A program made the position numbers and the translations under genes. Source: Streptomyces canus (GTDB taxonomy: Bacteria; Actinomycetota; Actinomycetes; Streptomycetales; Streptomycetaceae). From it: a stretch of DNA of 64,000 nucleotides. Shown here piece after piece: positions 49,129 to 58,214 of this stretch (position 1 is its first letter; every line of letters starts with the position of its first letter). The notes beneath the pieces are model-generated. The model had not been told where the DNA came from, made no database searches, and saw nothing but the letters and a program-made list of their open reading frames with translations. The stretch covers positions 3,348,001-3,412,000 of the forward strand of contig NZ_CP107989.1 of NCBI RefSeq assembly GCF_041435015.1, in the 5' to 3' direction.

Positions 49129-49722
49129 ATGAGTAGAATCAAGCTGACGTTGTCGATCGCCACCTCGGCCATTGTGTTTACGGCCGTGAGTATCGCGGGC
49201 CCTACCTTCATCCAGGCCCAGACGGCAAATGCGGCGGCGGCTGCGGGTACATCACCTGCGACCACGACCCAGGCGGAAACCAGCAACGCGCAGGTCGCCG
49301 CCAAGACCCCCGCCGAGTTGCTGCAGCTCTTGGGCGAGAGGATCAAAGCCAAGGACGTGGACGGAATCATCGCCCTCCAGGAGCCCGAAGCGGCGATTGT
49401 CAATTACGACGGATCGGTCGTCAGGGGCCACAAGGAAATCCGGGCGTTCTACGTCGAGTGGTTCAAGTCGGATCCGGTGCTCACAGTCAACCCTCGCCAA
49501 ACCGTGCTGGCGGGAGGGAAGGGAACCGGTGACAAGGCACGCAACCGCATAGCGTCCATAATGGGCGATTACACTCTGGCACAGACCGGGCCGGATGGAA
49601 CCCGCGAGAGTTTCACTGGGAATTTCTGCGACACCGTGCAAGAGCAGTCGAACGGCACCTGGCTGTACGTCCAGGACAACCCGTATCCGCCGCACGGAAA
49701 CGCAACATCGGCCCACCACTGA
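49129..49722 (+). CDS. Secreted SnoaL-like / DUF4440 protein
   Basis: A 197-aa exported protein. A Sec signal (MSRIKLTLSIATSAIVFTAV) is followed by an Ala/Thr-rich spacer with likely cleavage after ANAAAAAG. The remainder has an NTF2-like fold signature: LLQLLGERIKAKDVDGIIAL, VVRGHKEIRAFYVEWF and NGTWLYVQDNPYPP. NTF2-like proteins include SnoaL cyclases and PhzA/B, but this one is secreted and lacks PhzA/B's conserved end. GGGGGAGA is 4-5 bases before the ATG. It precedes the phz genes by 187 bases on the same strand. Its role is unknown. Confidence 0.75.
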   Translation: MSRIKLTLSIATSAIVFTAVSIAGPTFIQAQTANAAAAAGTSPATTTQAETSNAQVAAKTPAELLQLLGERIKAKDVDGIIALQEPEAAIVNYDGSVVRGHKEIRAFYVEWFKSDPVLTVNPRQTVLAGGKGTGDKARNRIASIMGDYTLAQTGPDGTRESFTGNFCDTVQEQSNGTWLYVQDNPYPPHGNATSAHH

Positions 49723-49801
49723 TCAAGCTTTCTCGGCGGTTCCTTCTTCTATGTGCTCAGCCGATTTCTCGGTGGGCAAGCCGTGCCAAAATCAAGCACT
49801 T

Positions 49802-49814
49802 CGGGGTAACCCCG
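49802..49814. promoter_or_regulatory. Small palindrome upstream of phzC
   Basis: CGGGGTAACCCCG is symmetrical about one base and lies about 95 bases before the phzC start, within the 187-base gap after the secreted-protein gene. It could be an operator or a short terminator stem. ATTCGAAAT nearby is also symmetrical. Confidence 0.3.
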
Positions 49815-49909
49815 GCCGCCTTGTAGTAATTCGAAATGGCCATTGGCGGCGGGCCGTCAGTTGATGCACGGATAGCGAGTTGCCGTCATGTTCGAGGTCT
49901 GGAGAAAAC

Positions 49910-51118
49910 TTGAACGTCACCTCGATCGAAGTCTTACGGGCCCCAGTTGCGCGGCAGCAGCCTCAGTGGGAGGACCCGGAACAGGTCAACCAGGTCAGGG
50001 ATGTGCTGGCGGCCCTTCCCCCGCTGGTGGAAGCAGAATCGCTCAGCAGGCTCAGCGGCTTGCTCGCCGGAGTTGCCGCCGGGCGGGCACAGGTGGTGCA
50101 GGCGGGTGACTGCGCGGAGGATCCCGCGGAATGCACCGCGGGTGACGTGGAGCGGAAGACGGGACTCCTCAACGTGCTCGCCGGCGTCATGAACGCGATC
50201 ACTCATCAGCCGGTGGTGCGGGTGGGCCGGATCGGAGGCCAGTACGCCAAGCCCCGGTCGGCGCTCACCGAGTGGGTCGGTGGCGTCGAGCTCCCGGTGT
50301 ACCGAGGGCACATGGTGAACGGTCCGGAGCCGGACCCGGAAGCACGGCGGCACGATCCCCGGCGCTTGTTATCGGGCTACCGGGCGGCGAGCCAGGTCAT
50401 GGCCAACCTCGGCCAGACTCCACGGGCGCGCATCGACCCTGCCGTCTGGACCAGCCACGAGGCTCTGCTGCTCGACTACGAGATCCCGATGCTGCGGCCG
50501 GACCGGGAAGGCCGGCTCGCGCTCACTTCGACACACTGGCCCTGGATCGGCGAGCGGACCCGCCAGCTCGAGGGAGCGCACGTCGCGATGTTGGCCGAGG
50601 TGGTGAACCCCGTAGCGTGCAAGGTCGGGCCACGTATGACGGTCGCCGAGCTGCTCGGGTTGTGCGAGCGGCTCGACCCCGGGAAAGAGCCGGGACGCCT
50701 CACCCTGATCGCCCGGATGGGCGCCGACGCGGCAACGGATCTGCTGCCACCGTTGGTTCGAGCCGTACGCGCCGCCGGACACCCGGTGATCTGGCTGGTC
50801 GACCCCATGCACGGGAACACCGTGACCACCGCCGACGGACGCAAGACCCGACTCGTGGAGATGATCGTCCGCGAGGTCACCGCCTTCCAGACCGCCGTGC
50901 GCGCGGCCGGTGGAACACCGGGCGGGATCCACCTGGAGACCACTCCCGACCCGGTGACCGAATGTGCCGACGCGGCAAACGACATCGACCGGATCAGTGA
51001 CAAGTACACGACGTTGTGCGACCCGCGACTCAACCCTCGCCAGGCGGTGTCCGTGGTGTCGGCCTGGCGGACGCAGACGATGACGAACCGAGCCGAGGGA
51101 GAAACGTGGCGGGCCTAG
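49910..51118 (+). CDS. phzC: Class II DAHP synthase of the phenazine pathway
   Basis: A 402-aa 3-deoxy-D-arabino-heptulosonate 7-phosphate synthase that condenses erythrose 4-phosphate with PEP, the first step to chorismate. Class II motifs: [10 protein letters not shown] (metal-binding Cys), [17 protein letters not shown] and [11 protein letters not shown], with the C-terminal [11 protein letters not shown] dedicated copy raises precursor flow. The TTG at 49910 is chosen because GGAG lies 5 bases upstream; a TTG ten codons earlier is weaker. Two rare TTA leucine codons occur, at codon 9 (49934) and codon 154 (50369). Its end overlaps phzD by 13 bases. Confidence 0.93.
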   Translation: MNVTSIEVLRAPVARQQPQWEDPEQVNQVRDVLAALPPLVEAESLSRLSGLLAGVAAGRAQVVQAGDCAEDPAECTAGDVERKTGLLNVLAGVMNAITHQPVVRVGRIGGQYAKPRSALTEWVGGVELPVYRGHMVNGPEPDPEARRHDPRRLLSGYRAASQVMANLGQTPRARIDPAVWTSHEALLLDYEIPMLRPDREGRLALTSTHWPWIGERTRQLEGAHVAMLAEVVNPVACKVGPRMTVAELLGLCERLDPGKEPGRLTLIARMGADAATDLLPPLVRAVRAAGHPVIWLVDPMHGNTVTTADGRKTRLVEMIVREVTAFQTAVRAAGGTPGGIHLETTPDPVTECADAANDIDRISDKYTTLCDPRLNPRQAVSVVSAWRTQTMTNRAEGETWRA

Positions 51119-51729
51119 CACCGATCTCAGTCTATCCACTGCCGACGGCGGCTGAACTGCCCACCAGCACGGCGCAGTGGACGCCCGACCCGAGCCGCGC
51201 GGCCCTGCTCGTCCACGACATGCAGCGATACTTCCTCGCGCCCTTCCCTCCAGCGGTACGCGAACCACTGGTGCGCCACTGCACACAGCTGCGGGAGCGG
51301 TGCGCCGAGCTCGGGGTCCCGGTGTTCTACACCGCTCAACCCGGGGGCATGACGGACGAGGAACGCGGCCTGCTCAAGGACTTCTGGGGTCCGGGCATGA
51401 GGGTGGACCCCGTCGACCGTCAGATCGTCACGGAGCTCGCACCCCGGCCGGCGGACCAGGTGCTCACCAAGTGGCGCTACAGCGCGTTTTTTCGCTCGGA
51501 CCTGCTGGCGCAGCTGCGTGCCCAGGGCCGCGACCAGCTGATCGTCTGCGGGGTGTACGCACACGTCGGTGTACTGGCGACAGCCCTGGAGGCGTTCGCC
51601 AACGACATCCAGGTGTTCCTGATCGCCGACGCCGTCGGTGACTTCTCAGCCGACTACCACCGGCTGGCCCTCGACTACGCGGCCGCTCGCTGCTCGGTGG
51701 TCACCACCACCGAGGAGGTCTTCCGATGA
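51106..51729 (+). CDS. phzD: Isochorismatase-like ADIC hydrolase
   Basis: A 207-aa enzyme that hydrolyses 2-amino-2-deoxyisochorismate (ADIC) to trans-2,3-dihydro-3-hydroxyanthranilate (DHHA) and pyruvate. The catalytic Asp38 ([11 protein letters not shown]) and Lys122 ([11 protein letters not shown]) sit at the same numbers as in Pseudomonas PhzD, and the length is identical to that enzyme. [20 protein letters not shown] closes the active site. The GTG start has GAGGGAG upstream and lies inside the end of phzC; its stop overlaps the phzE ATG (ATGA). This tight packing is typical of the core phz operon. Confidence 0.96.
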   Translation: MAGLAPISVYPLPTAAELPTSTAQWTPDPSRAALLVHDMQRYFLAPFPPAVREPLVRHCTQLRERCAELGVPVFYTAQPGGMTDEERGLLKDFWGPGMRVDPVDRQIVTELAPRPADQVLTKWRYSAFFRSDLLAQLRAQGRDQLIVCGVYAHVGVLATALEAFANDIQVFLIADAVGDFSADYHRLALDYAAARCSVVTTTEEVFR

Positions 51730-53630
51730 ACTCGAAGCAGCTGCTCGGGCACGTGGTGGGCGCCGCTCCGGGTGCCTTCGCCCTGCTGCACCGCCCCGAG
51801 ACCCTGGGGCCGGACCGTGTGGAGATCCTGCTGGGCCGGGTCAGCACCCCGGCCCGGCTCGCCGACATCCCGGTGGCCGACCAGACCGGGCGCCCCGGCG
51901 AGGCCAGGCACGAGACGCTGGTCCTGGTGCCCCACCAGCAGATCACCGAGCGCGGCTTCGTCGCCGCCGAGGACGGCTCACCCTTGCTCGCGATGTCGGT
52001 GACCGACCACGGGCAGGTCAGCACGTCCGACGCGCTGAGGGCCTTGCCGGACGAGCCGATCACCCTGACCGGCGGGCGCTTCGACACCGATGACGAGGCC
52101 TACGCGGCCACGGTCCGCGCCGTGCTCGACAACGAGATAGGCACCGGAGAGGGCTCGAACTTTGTCATCAAGCGCTCGTTCGTCACCACCATCACCGGAT
52201 ACTCGACGCGCAGCGCATTGAGCCTGTTCCGTCGACTGCTCACCCGGGAGAGCGGCGCCTACTGGACCTTCCTCGTGCACACCGGCACTCGCACCTTCGT
52301 CGGGGCCACACCGGAGCGCCACGTCAGCTTGCGAGACGGCATCGCGGCGATGACCCCGATCAGCGGCACCTACCGCTACCCGGCCACCGGACCGGTCCTG
52401 TCGGAGGTCATGGAGTTCCTCACCGACGGCAAGGAGACCGACGAGCTGTACATGGTCCTCGACGAGGAACTCAAGATGATGGCCCGGGTCTGCCGGCGCG
52501 GCGGCCGCGTGACGGGGCCGTTCCTGCGGGAGATGGCCTGGCTCGCGCACACCGAGTACATCATCGAGGGGCGCAGCGACCTCGACCCCCGCGACATCCT
52601 GCGGGAGACAATGTTCGCCCCTACCGTGACCGGCAGCCCTCTTGAGAATGCCTGCCGAGTGATCGCCCGCTACGAGCCCCGCGGCCGCGGGTACTACGGG
52701 GGCGTCGCGGCTCTCATCGGCCGGGACGCCCACGGTGCGCGCACCCTGGACTCGGCCATCCTCATCCGTACCGCCGACATCCAGACCTCGGACGTCGACG
52801 ACACCGGTCACGTCGAGGTCGGCGTGGGCGCGACCCTGGTCCGGCACTCCGACCCCGACGCAGAGGTCGCCGAGACCCGCACCAAGGCCGCGGGCGTGCT
52901 CGCGGCGCTGGGTGCCGACGAGCGACTCGACGCGCACCCGCTGATCCAGGAGGCGCTGGGCAGACGCAACGAGACGATCGCGAACTTCTGGCTCGGCGAG
53001 GTCGAGAAGCGCGCGCGGCCCCATCCGGTGCTGGACGGCCGCCGGGCGCTGGTCGTCGACGCCGAGGACACCTTCAGCGCGATGCTGGCCCACCAGCTGC
53101 GCGCCATCGGCTTGACCGTGGAGCTCAGCAGCTTCGACGCGTCCCACCGCTTCGACGACCACGACCTCGTCGTCATGGGCCCCGGACCCGGCGACCCACG
53201 GGAGACCGACCACCCCAGGATGGCCCGGCTCACCTCGACCATCGAGGAGTTGCTGTCCCGGCGGATCCCCTTCCTGGCCGTCTGCCTGAGCCATCAGTTG
53301 CTCTGCCGGCACCTCGGGCTCGAACTGCGACGCCGGGACCTCCCGAACCAGGGCATCCAGCGCGAGATCGACCTGTTCGGCTCGCGGGAACGAGTGGGGT
53401 TCTACAACTCCTACTCGGCCCGCGCGCGAGCCGATCGGCTGGAGTGCCCCGATGTCGGCGAGGTGAAGGTGTGCCTCGACGTCGGCACGGGCGAGGTGCA
53501 CGCCCTGCGCGGGCCGCACTTCGGCTCGGTGCAGTTCCACCTCGAGTCCGTGCTCACCCAGGACAGCGAGCGCGTCCTGGCCGAGCTGCTCGTACCGCTG
53601 ATGGAGACCGCGGAGGTACTGAACGCATGA
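51726..53630 (+). CDS. phzE: ADIC synthase, anthranilate synthase-like
   Basis: A 634-aa fusion that converts chorismate and glutamine to ADIC. The N-terminal chorismate-binding domain contains [29 protein letters not shown] and [20 protein letters not shown]. The C-terminal glutamine amidotransferase domain has [18 protein letters not shown] and the nucleophile Cys520 in [11 protein letters not shown], where the usual GVCLGHQ is changed. It ends with VQFHLESVL, His-Glu of the triad, with Leu instead of Pro after His. Length matches PhzE. ATGA overlaps link it to phzD before it and the 115-aa gene after it. Confidence 0.96.
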   Translation: MNSKQLLGHVVGAAPGAFALLHRPETLGPDRVEILLGRVSTPARLADIPVADQTGRPGEARHETLVLVPHQQITERGFVAAEDGSPLLAMSVTDHGQVSTSDALRALPDEPITLTGGRFDTDDEAYAATVRAVLDNEIGTGEGSNFVIKRSFVTTITGYSTRSALSLFRRLLTRESGAYWTFLVHTGTRTFVGATPERHVSLRDGIAAMTPISGTYRYPATGPVLSEVMEFLTDGKETDELYMVLDEELKMMARVCRRGGRVTGPFLREMAWLAHTEYIIEGRSDLDPRDILRETMFAPTVTGSPLENACRVIARYEPRGRGYYGGVAALIGRDAHGARTLDSAILIRTADIQTSDVDDTGHVEVGVGATLVRHSDPDAEVAETRTKAAGVLAALGADERLDAHPLIQEALGRRNETIANFWLGEVEKRARPHPVLDGRRALVVDAEDTFSAMLAHQLRAIGLTVELSSFDASHRFDDHDLVVMGPGPGDPRETDHPRMARLTSTIEELLSRRIPFLAVCLSHQLLCRHLGLELRRRDLPNQGIQREIDLFGSRERVGFYNSYSARARADRLECPDVGEVKVCLDVGTGEVHALRGPHFGSVQFHLESVLTQDSERVLAELLVPLMETAEVLNA

Positions 53631-53974
53631 AAGCCACCATCTCCTGGTGGGACCTCACCGGGTCCGGCCAGACCATCGACTCCTTACGCGTCTACCTGCG
53701 CGACGAGGGCGTGGAGCCGTGGACGGAGATCCACGGAATGCGGTTGAAGTTCTGGATCTCCGACCGGGCGACCAACCGCTGGGGCGCCGTGATGCTGTGG
53801 GATGCCGATGCCGACCCGAGGGCACCGATGCCGCCGAACCGGGCCACCGAGCTCATCGGATACCCGCCGACCGTCCGGATGATGTCCGACGTCGAGGCCA
53901 TCGTCGAAGGTGTCCACTCCGGCCGGCTGGTCGAACGCGGCCTGGCCTTCGAACCGATCGGGAAGTCATCGTGA
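53627..53974 (+). CDS. Unrecognised 115-aa protein coupled between phzE and phzG
   Basis: A small soluble protein starting [40 protein letters not shown] in the middle and the alternating pattern suggest a dimeric alpha/beta-barrel (YdhR/antibiotic monooxygenase-like) fold, but this is weak and I assign no function. Its ATG overlaps the phzE stop (ATGA) and its stop overlaps the phzG GTG (GTGA), so it is translated as part of the core pathway. Codon 20 is TTA, a bldA-dependent leucine codon. It has three Trp-containing segments that could hold an aromatic substrate. It is not one of the known PhzA-G proteins. Confidence 0.7.
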   Translation: MKATISWWDLTGSGQTIDSLRVYLRDEGVEPWTEIHGMRLKFWISDRATNRWGAVMLWDADADPRAPMPPNRATELIGYPPTVRMMSDVEAIVEGVHSGRLVERGLAFEPIGKSS

Positions 53975-54591
53975 GCGCATCGACCCTGCCCCGGCCCGCC
54001 GAAGAGTTCACCACCCCGCCCGCCGAACCGATGGAGCTGCTCCAGGCCTGGTTCGACAGCGCCGTCGCGAACGCCATCCGCGAGCCGGGCGCGCTGGCGC
54101 TGGCCACCGTCGACGCCCGCGGCCACGCCTCCAATCGCATCGTCCAGGTGCTCGAGGTCCGCTCGACGGGGCTGGTGTTCGCCAGCCACTCCGACAGCCG
54201 CAAGGGCCGGGACCTGGCCGAGACGGCCTGGGCGTCCGGGGTGTTCTACTGGCGCGAGGCCGGCCGCCAGCTGAGCGTGAGCGGCCCGACCCGTCCGCTG
54301 CCCGACGAGGAGTCCGAGGCCCTGTGGGCGGCCCGACCCGTCAACACGCACCCGATGTCGGTGGCAGCGCACCAGAGCGCGCCGCTGCTGGACGAGGACG
54401 CGCTGCGGAAGCAGGCCCGGGAACTGGGCCGGGACGGCTCGGCGCTGCCCCGCCCGGACCGTTGGCTGGGCTATCTGCTGGAGCCGGCGTCGGTGGAGTT
54501 CTGGCAGGCCGATCCGCAGGACCGGTTGCACCTGAGGCTGCGTTACGAGCGCGACGGTTCCAGCTGGCGTACCGACCGGCTCCAGCCCTGA
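53971..54591 (+). CDS. phzG: Pyridoxamine 5'-phosphate oxidase-like flavin oxidase
   Basis: A 206-aa FMN enzyme that oxidises the condensed tricycle toward the aromatic phenazine. It shows the PdxH-like fold: AIREPGALALATVDARGHAS, VLEVRSTGLVFASHSDSRKG, FYWREAGRQLSVSGPTRPLP and a C-terminal DRWLGYLLEPASVEFWQADP. Members of this family bind FMN between the two subunits. The GTG start overlaps the stop of the 115-aa gene. The gene ends 43 bases before phzH and is slightly shorter than the Pseudomonas version. Confidence 0.93.
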   Translation: MSASTLPRPAEEFTTPPAEPMELLQAWFDSAVANAIREPGALALATVDARGHASNRIVQVLEVRSTGLVFASHSDSRKGRDLAETAWASGVFYWREAGRQLSVSGPTRPLPDEESEALWAARPVNTHPMSVAAHQSAPLLDEDALRKQARELGRDGSALPRPDRWLGYLLEPASVEFWQADPQDRLHLRLRYERDGSSWRTDRLQP

Positions 54592-54634
54592 CCGTGCTCT
54601 GGACCGTGGACTCGACAGGAAGAAGGGCAAGTCG

Positions 54635-56491
54635 ATGTGTGGAATGACGGGCTGGGTCTCGTTCGCTCGGGATCTGACTCAGCAGCGCGCGCAGCTGGAC
54701 GCGATGACGCAGACCATGGCCTGCCGGGGACCGGACGCCTGCGGCGTCTGGCTCGACCGGCACGCGGCGATCGGCCATCGAAGGCTGGCGGTCATCGACC
54801 TCGAAGGCGGCACCCAGCCCATGGTGGTGCCCACCGACGACGGCCCGGTGACGATCACCTACACCGGTGAGGTTTACAACTACACCGAACTCAGGGCCGA
54901 GTTGCTGCGTCGGGGCCATCGGTTCCGGACCCGCAGCGACACCGAGGTCGTGCTCCACGGCTACCTGGAGTGGGGCGAAGCGGTCGCCGAACGGCTCAAC
55001 GGCATGTTCGCCTTCGCCGTCTGGGATTCCCGGGTCGAGAAGCTCGTGATGATCCGCGACCGGATGGGAGTCAAGCCGCTCTACTACTCCAGCACCGACG
55101 ACGGGGTGATGTTCGGCTCCGAGCCCAAGGCGATCCTCGCCAACCCTCTGGCCGACCGCGCCGTCGACCTCGCCGGACTGCGGGAGCTGGTCAGCTTCAC
55201 CCAGACGCCGGGCAGCGCCGTGTGGTGCGGGATGAACGAGGTGGTCCCGGGCGGTCTGGTCACCGTCGACCGCTCCGGCCTGCGCGAACGCCGCTACTGG
55301 ACGCTGCCCACCCGTCCGCACACCGATGACCGGAAGACCACCGTCGCCACCGTGCGCGAACTGCTTGAGGACATCGTCAGCCGCCAGCTGGTCTCCGACG
55401 TCCCGCGCTGCACCCTGCTCTCCGGTGGCCTGGACTCCAGCGTCATCACCGCGCTGGCCGCCGCCAAGCTCGGCCGGCCCGGGGAGCACGGCGAGCCCGG
55501 CGAGAGGGTGCGCAGCTTCGCGGTGGACTTCGTCGGGCGGGAGGACGACTTCGTCGCGGACGAACTGCGGGGCACGACGGACGCTCCTTACGCGCTCGAG
55601 GTGGCCGCGCACGTCGGCTCGAAGCACGAGGCCATCGTGCTCGACCACGCCGCGATCGCCGACCCGGCGGTGCGCCGGGCCGTCATCACCGCGCGGGACA
55701 GTCCGCTCAGCCTCGGTGACATGGACAACTCGCTCTACCTCCTGTTCCAGGCCATCCGGGAGCAGTCCACGGTCGCCCTGTCCGGAGAGTCCGCCGACGA
55801 GGTCTTCGGCGGGTATCGGTGGTTTCACCAACCCGAGGTCCAGGCCGCACAGACCTTCCCCTGGATGGCCGTCTTCGTCAGCGGCGCGCGGGCCCAGGTG
55901 TCCGACCGGTTCAACGCCGACATCACCGCCGCCCTCGACCTGCCCACCTACATCCGCGACCGGTACTCCGAGGCGGTCGGCGAGGTCGAGCGAGGAGAAG
56001 GCGAGAGCGACCACGACATGCGGATGCGGGTGATGTGCCACCTGCACCTGACGCGCTTCGTCCGGATGCTCCTGGAGCGCAAGGACCGGATCAGCATGGC
56101 CGTAGGACTGGAGGTTCGGGTCCCCTTCTGCGACCACCGCCTCGTCGAGTACGTCTACAACACCCCCTGGTCGTTGAAGACCTTCGACGGCAGGGAGAAG
56201 AGCCTGCTTCGCGCCGCGACCGCGGACCTGCTGCCGCAGTCGGTGCTGGACCGGGTGAAGGCTCCCTACCCCGCCACGCTGGACCCGCACTACACCAGCG
56301 CGCTGCTGCAGCAGTCCAAAGAGCTGCTCACGACCAAGGACCCGGTCTTCGACCTGGTCGATCGCAGCTGGCTGGAGGACATCACGCGGCGTGACTCGGC
56401 CACCATGCCGATCGACGTCCGCAACGGCATGGAGCGCGTGCTCGACCTGAGCACCTGGCTGGACATCTACCGGCCCGAACTCCGGCTCTGA
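54635..56491 (+). CDS. phzH: Asparagine synthetase-like amidotransferase, phenazine carboxamide-forming (PhzH-like)
   Basis: A 618-aa class B glutamine-dependent amidotransferase. Cys2 (MCGMTGWVSF) is the glutaminase nucleophile, with GHRRLAVID and RGPDACGVW in that domain. The synthetase domain has the ATP pyrophosphatase motif LLSGGLDSSVITALAAAK, then ALSGESADEVFGGYRWF and VRVPFCDHRLVEYVYN. In Pseudomonas, PhzH of this family converts phenazine-1-carboxylate to the 1-carboxamide; I infer the same type of reaction here because it sits inside a phz cluster. Ordinary asparagine synthesis is an alternative. It starts 43 bases after phzG. Confidence 0.85.
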   Translation: MCGMTGWVSFARDLTQQRAQLDAMTQTMACRGPDACGVWLDRHAAIGHRRLAVIDLEGGTQPMVVPTDDGPVTITYTGEVYNYTELRAELLRRGHRFRTRSDTEVVLHGYLEWGEAVAERLNGMFAFAVWDSRVEKLVMIRDRMGVKPLYYSSTDDGVMFGSEPKAILANPLADRAVDLAGLRELVSFTQTPGSAVWCGMNEVVPGGLVTVDRSGLRERRYWTLPTRPHTDDRKTTVATVRELLEDIVSRQLVSDVPRCTLLSGGLDSSVITALAAAKLGRPGEHGEPGERVRSFAVDFVGREDDFVADELRGTTDAPYALEVAAHVGSKHEAIVLDHAAIADPAVRRAVITARDSPLSLGDMDNSLYLLFQAIREQSTVALSGESADEVFGGYRWFHQPEVQAAQTFPWMAVFVSGARAQVSDRFNADITAALDLPTYIRDRYSEAVGEVERGEGESDHDMRMRVMCHLHLTRFVRMLLERKDRISMAVGLEVRVPFCDHRLVEYVYNTPWSLKTFDGREKSLLRAATADLLPQSVLDRVKAPYPATLDPHYTSALLQQSKELLTTKDPVFDLVDRSWLEDITRRDSATMPIDVRNGMERVLDLSTWLDIYRPELRL

Positions 56492-56584
56492 CGCGGTTTC
56501 CGGCCGGTTCCGGTCAGCGACCGGCGGCCCACCGCGCACACCACGTCACTGTCCACGCCCGGACCATGGATTGAGGAAGACGAG

Positions 56585-57076
56585 ATGAGAACGGAAGACG
56601 CCCGGCCCGAGGGGCTCGAAGCCGACCTCGACCTGCGCGCCCGGCACCGTGCCGTCGTCGCGGACTACATGAGTCGCAAGGGCGAGAACCGACTGACCCG
56701 TTACCTGCTCTTCACCGAGGGCGGCAGCGCCGGCCTGTGGACCAGCGACACCGGCGAACCGATCGAGTCCCAGGGACACGAGAAGCTCAAGGCGCACGGC
56801 GAGTGGTCGCTGCGCATGTTCCCCGACTGGGAGTGGAAGAACGTCGAGATCTTCGAGACGCAGGACCCCAACAGGTTCTGGGTCGAGTGTGACGGAGAAG
56901 GGCAGATTCTCTACCCGACCTACCCACCCGGCTACTACAGGAACCACTTCATCCACTCGTTCCTGCTCGAAGACGGCAGGATCAGGCAGCAACGCGAGTT
57001 CATGAACCCGTTCCAGCAGCTGCGTGCGCTGGGCATCGAGGTGCCGAAGATCAATCGCGGCGGGATCCCCACCTAG
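56585..57076 (+). CDS. phzB: Phenazine ring-forming condensation enzyme (PhzA/PhzB)
   Basis: A 163-aa NTF2-fold enzyme that joins two ketone units (the PhzF product) to make the tricyclic skeleton. HGEWSLRMFPDWEWKNVEIF, RFWVECDGEGQILYPTYPPG and YYRNHFIHSFLLEDGRIRQQ, then REFMNPFQQLRALGIEVP, closely parallel Pseudomonas PhzB. The key His71 and Glu138 correspond to His73 and Glu140 known from PhzA. Only one copy is present; many non-pseudomonads have one, while Pseudomonas has two. GAGGAAG precedes the ATG. A strong hairpin follows the gene. Confidence 0.96.
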   Translation: MRTEDARPEGLEADLDLRARHRAVVADYMSRKGENRLTRYLLFTEGGSAGLWTSDTGEPIESQGHEKLKAHGEWSLRMFPDWEWKNVEIFETQDPNRFWVECDGEGQILYPTYPPGYYRNHFIHSFLLEDGRIRQQREFMNPFQQLRALGIEVPKINRGGIPT

Positions 57077-57097
57077 GGACTTTCCACAGGGACTTTC

Positions 57098-57129
57098 CGC
57101 AGGGAATCCCCGCCAGGGGCTTCCCTGCG
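57098..57129 (+). terminator. Hairpin after phzB
   Basis: A 14-bp stem with one mismatch (CGCAGGGAATCCCC with GGGGCTTCCCTGCG) and loop GCCA. It begins 22 bases after the phzB stop and follows two direct copies of AGGGACTTTCC. It may split the cluster into two transcripts. There is no T-tract. Confidence 0.55.
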
Positions 57130-57220
57130 CCTTCCACGAACCGGACGCGACGGGCCCGGCCGGTCCGTCCGGCGCCCGTCGCCCGGTTCACTCGTCCGAA
57201 CGGCCAGCAAGGAGCATCCG

Positions 57221-57631
57221 GTGGGATCTCAGCTCAACCCGTACATCGCCTTCGACGGGGACGCCCGGCAGGCGATGGAGTTCTACCACGAAGTCCTCGG
57301 CGGCAAGCTGGAGTTGGGAACGTTCGGCGACTTCGGCTCGCCGGAGTCGCCCGACCCCGACAAGATCATGCACGCCACACTCAGCACCGCGGACGGCTTC
57401 ACGGTGATGGCGTGGGACGTCCCGGAGCGGGTCCCGTTCAACCCGGGCACCAATGTCGCGCTCTACCTCGGTGGCGACGACGCCGGCCTCCGCGAGTACT
57501 TCGAGAAGCTGTCCGTCGGCGGCACCGTGGCCATGCCCCTCAAGAAACAGATCTGGGGCGACGAGGCCGGCACGCTCGTGGACAGGTTCGGGATCACCTG
57601 GATGTTCAACATCACCCGGCAGCAGACCTGA
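57221..57631 (+). CDS. VOC/PhnB-like glyoxalase-fold protein
   Basis: A 136-aa protein of the vicinal oxygen chelate superfamily. NPYIAFDGDARQAMEFYHEV and LGGKLELGTFGDFGSPESPD form the first module; GTNVALYLGGDDAGLREYFE and MPLKKQIWGDEAGTLVDRFG, ending ITWMFNITRQQT, the second. It resembles PhnB-like proteins, whose role is unclear, but the fold also includes drug-binding resistance proteins. The GTG start has AAGGAG 6 bases upstream. It could bind a phenazine, though the sequence does not prove it. It is 144 bases after phzB and 40 before the DUF4186 gene. Confidence 0.8.
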   Translation: MGSQLNPYIAFDGDARQAMEFYHEVLGGKLELGTFGDFGSPESPDPDKIMHATLSTADGFTVMAWDVPERVPFNPGTNVALYLGGDDAGLREYFEKLSVGGTVAMPLKKQIWGDEAGTLVDRFGITWMFNITRQQT

Positions 57632-57671
57632 TCACTCACAGGGCTACCGCGTTCGAAGGGGCCTGGAACCG

Positions 57672-58046
57672 ATGACGGACGAGTTGGACGACAGGTTGGA
57701 CCGGATCGGGCGGCACCCGTTCCGCGCGAGGTTCCGGCTGCGCGGAAGGGATCGCGCGGTGGTCGACCTGCGCGGGATCATGACCGCCCGCAAGCACGCC
57801 GAGGATCTGATCGGTCGCAGGCTGGCGCCGGCCGAACCGCGCAACGACGGCCGTCAGACGCCCTACCGAGGGCATCCCGTCTTCGTCGCCCAGCACGCCA
57901 CGGCGACGTGCTGTCGTACCTGCCTCGCGCGCTGGCACGGCATCCCCGCCGGCCATGCACTCGACGACGCCGAGCGGGCCTACGTCGTGGAGGTGATCTG
58001 CCGGTGGATCGTGAAGCAGTACGCCCCCCGTCAGCCACCGCCCTGA
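57672..58046 (+). CDS. DUF4186 protein
   Basis: A 124-aa protein with the DUF4186 signature: FRARFRLRGRDRAVVDLRGI, then RLAPAEPRNDGRQTPYRGHP and VFVAQHATATCCRTCLARWH. The closely spaced Cys residues in this stretch could bind metal. The ATG is the one that starts this domain. The family's function is not known. Its presence inside a phenazine cluster is unexpected. It is 168 bases upstream of phzM. Confidence 0.85.
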   Translation: MTDELDDRLDRIGRHPFRARFRLRGRDRAVVDLRGIMTARKHAEDLIGRRLAPAEPRNDGRQTPYRGHPVFVAQHATATCCRTCLARWHGIPAGHALDDAERAYVVEVICRWIVKQYAPRQPPP

Positions 58047-58214
58047 CCAGGTCGAGGCTTCACCGCAGGCCGACGGGTGAAGAGCGAGGGACTCCAGGAG
58101 TGAGGTGGGTCAGCCTGACGATTCCGCTTCACAGAGCGTGACGACGTGCCGTGGAAGACCGCGGCGAAGTGGGCCGACCGGCGTTGGTCGGGAGGTCGGG
58201 ATGGTGAGGACTCA

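Noticed and set aside
49129..49722. The secreted NTF2-fold protein as the missing second PhzA/B copy
   Set aside because: It has a signal peptide and lacks the REFMN and FPDWEW segments that define PhzA/B.
57075..57098. Direct copies of AGGGACTTTCC considered as a start of a repeat array
   Set aside because: There are only two copies, no spacers, and they run into a hairpin. There is no CRISPR array or cas gene anywhere in the window.
58146..58214. Upstream GTG start for the PhzM-like gene
   Set aside because: The 23 extra residues have no likeness to the family start, and the ATG at 58215 has a ribosome-binding site and gives the normal length.
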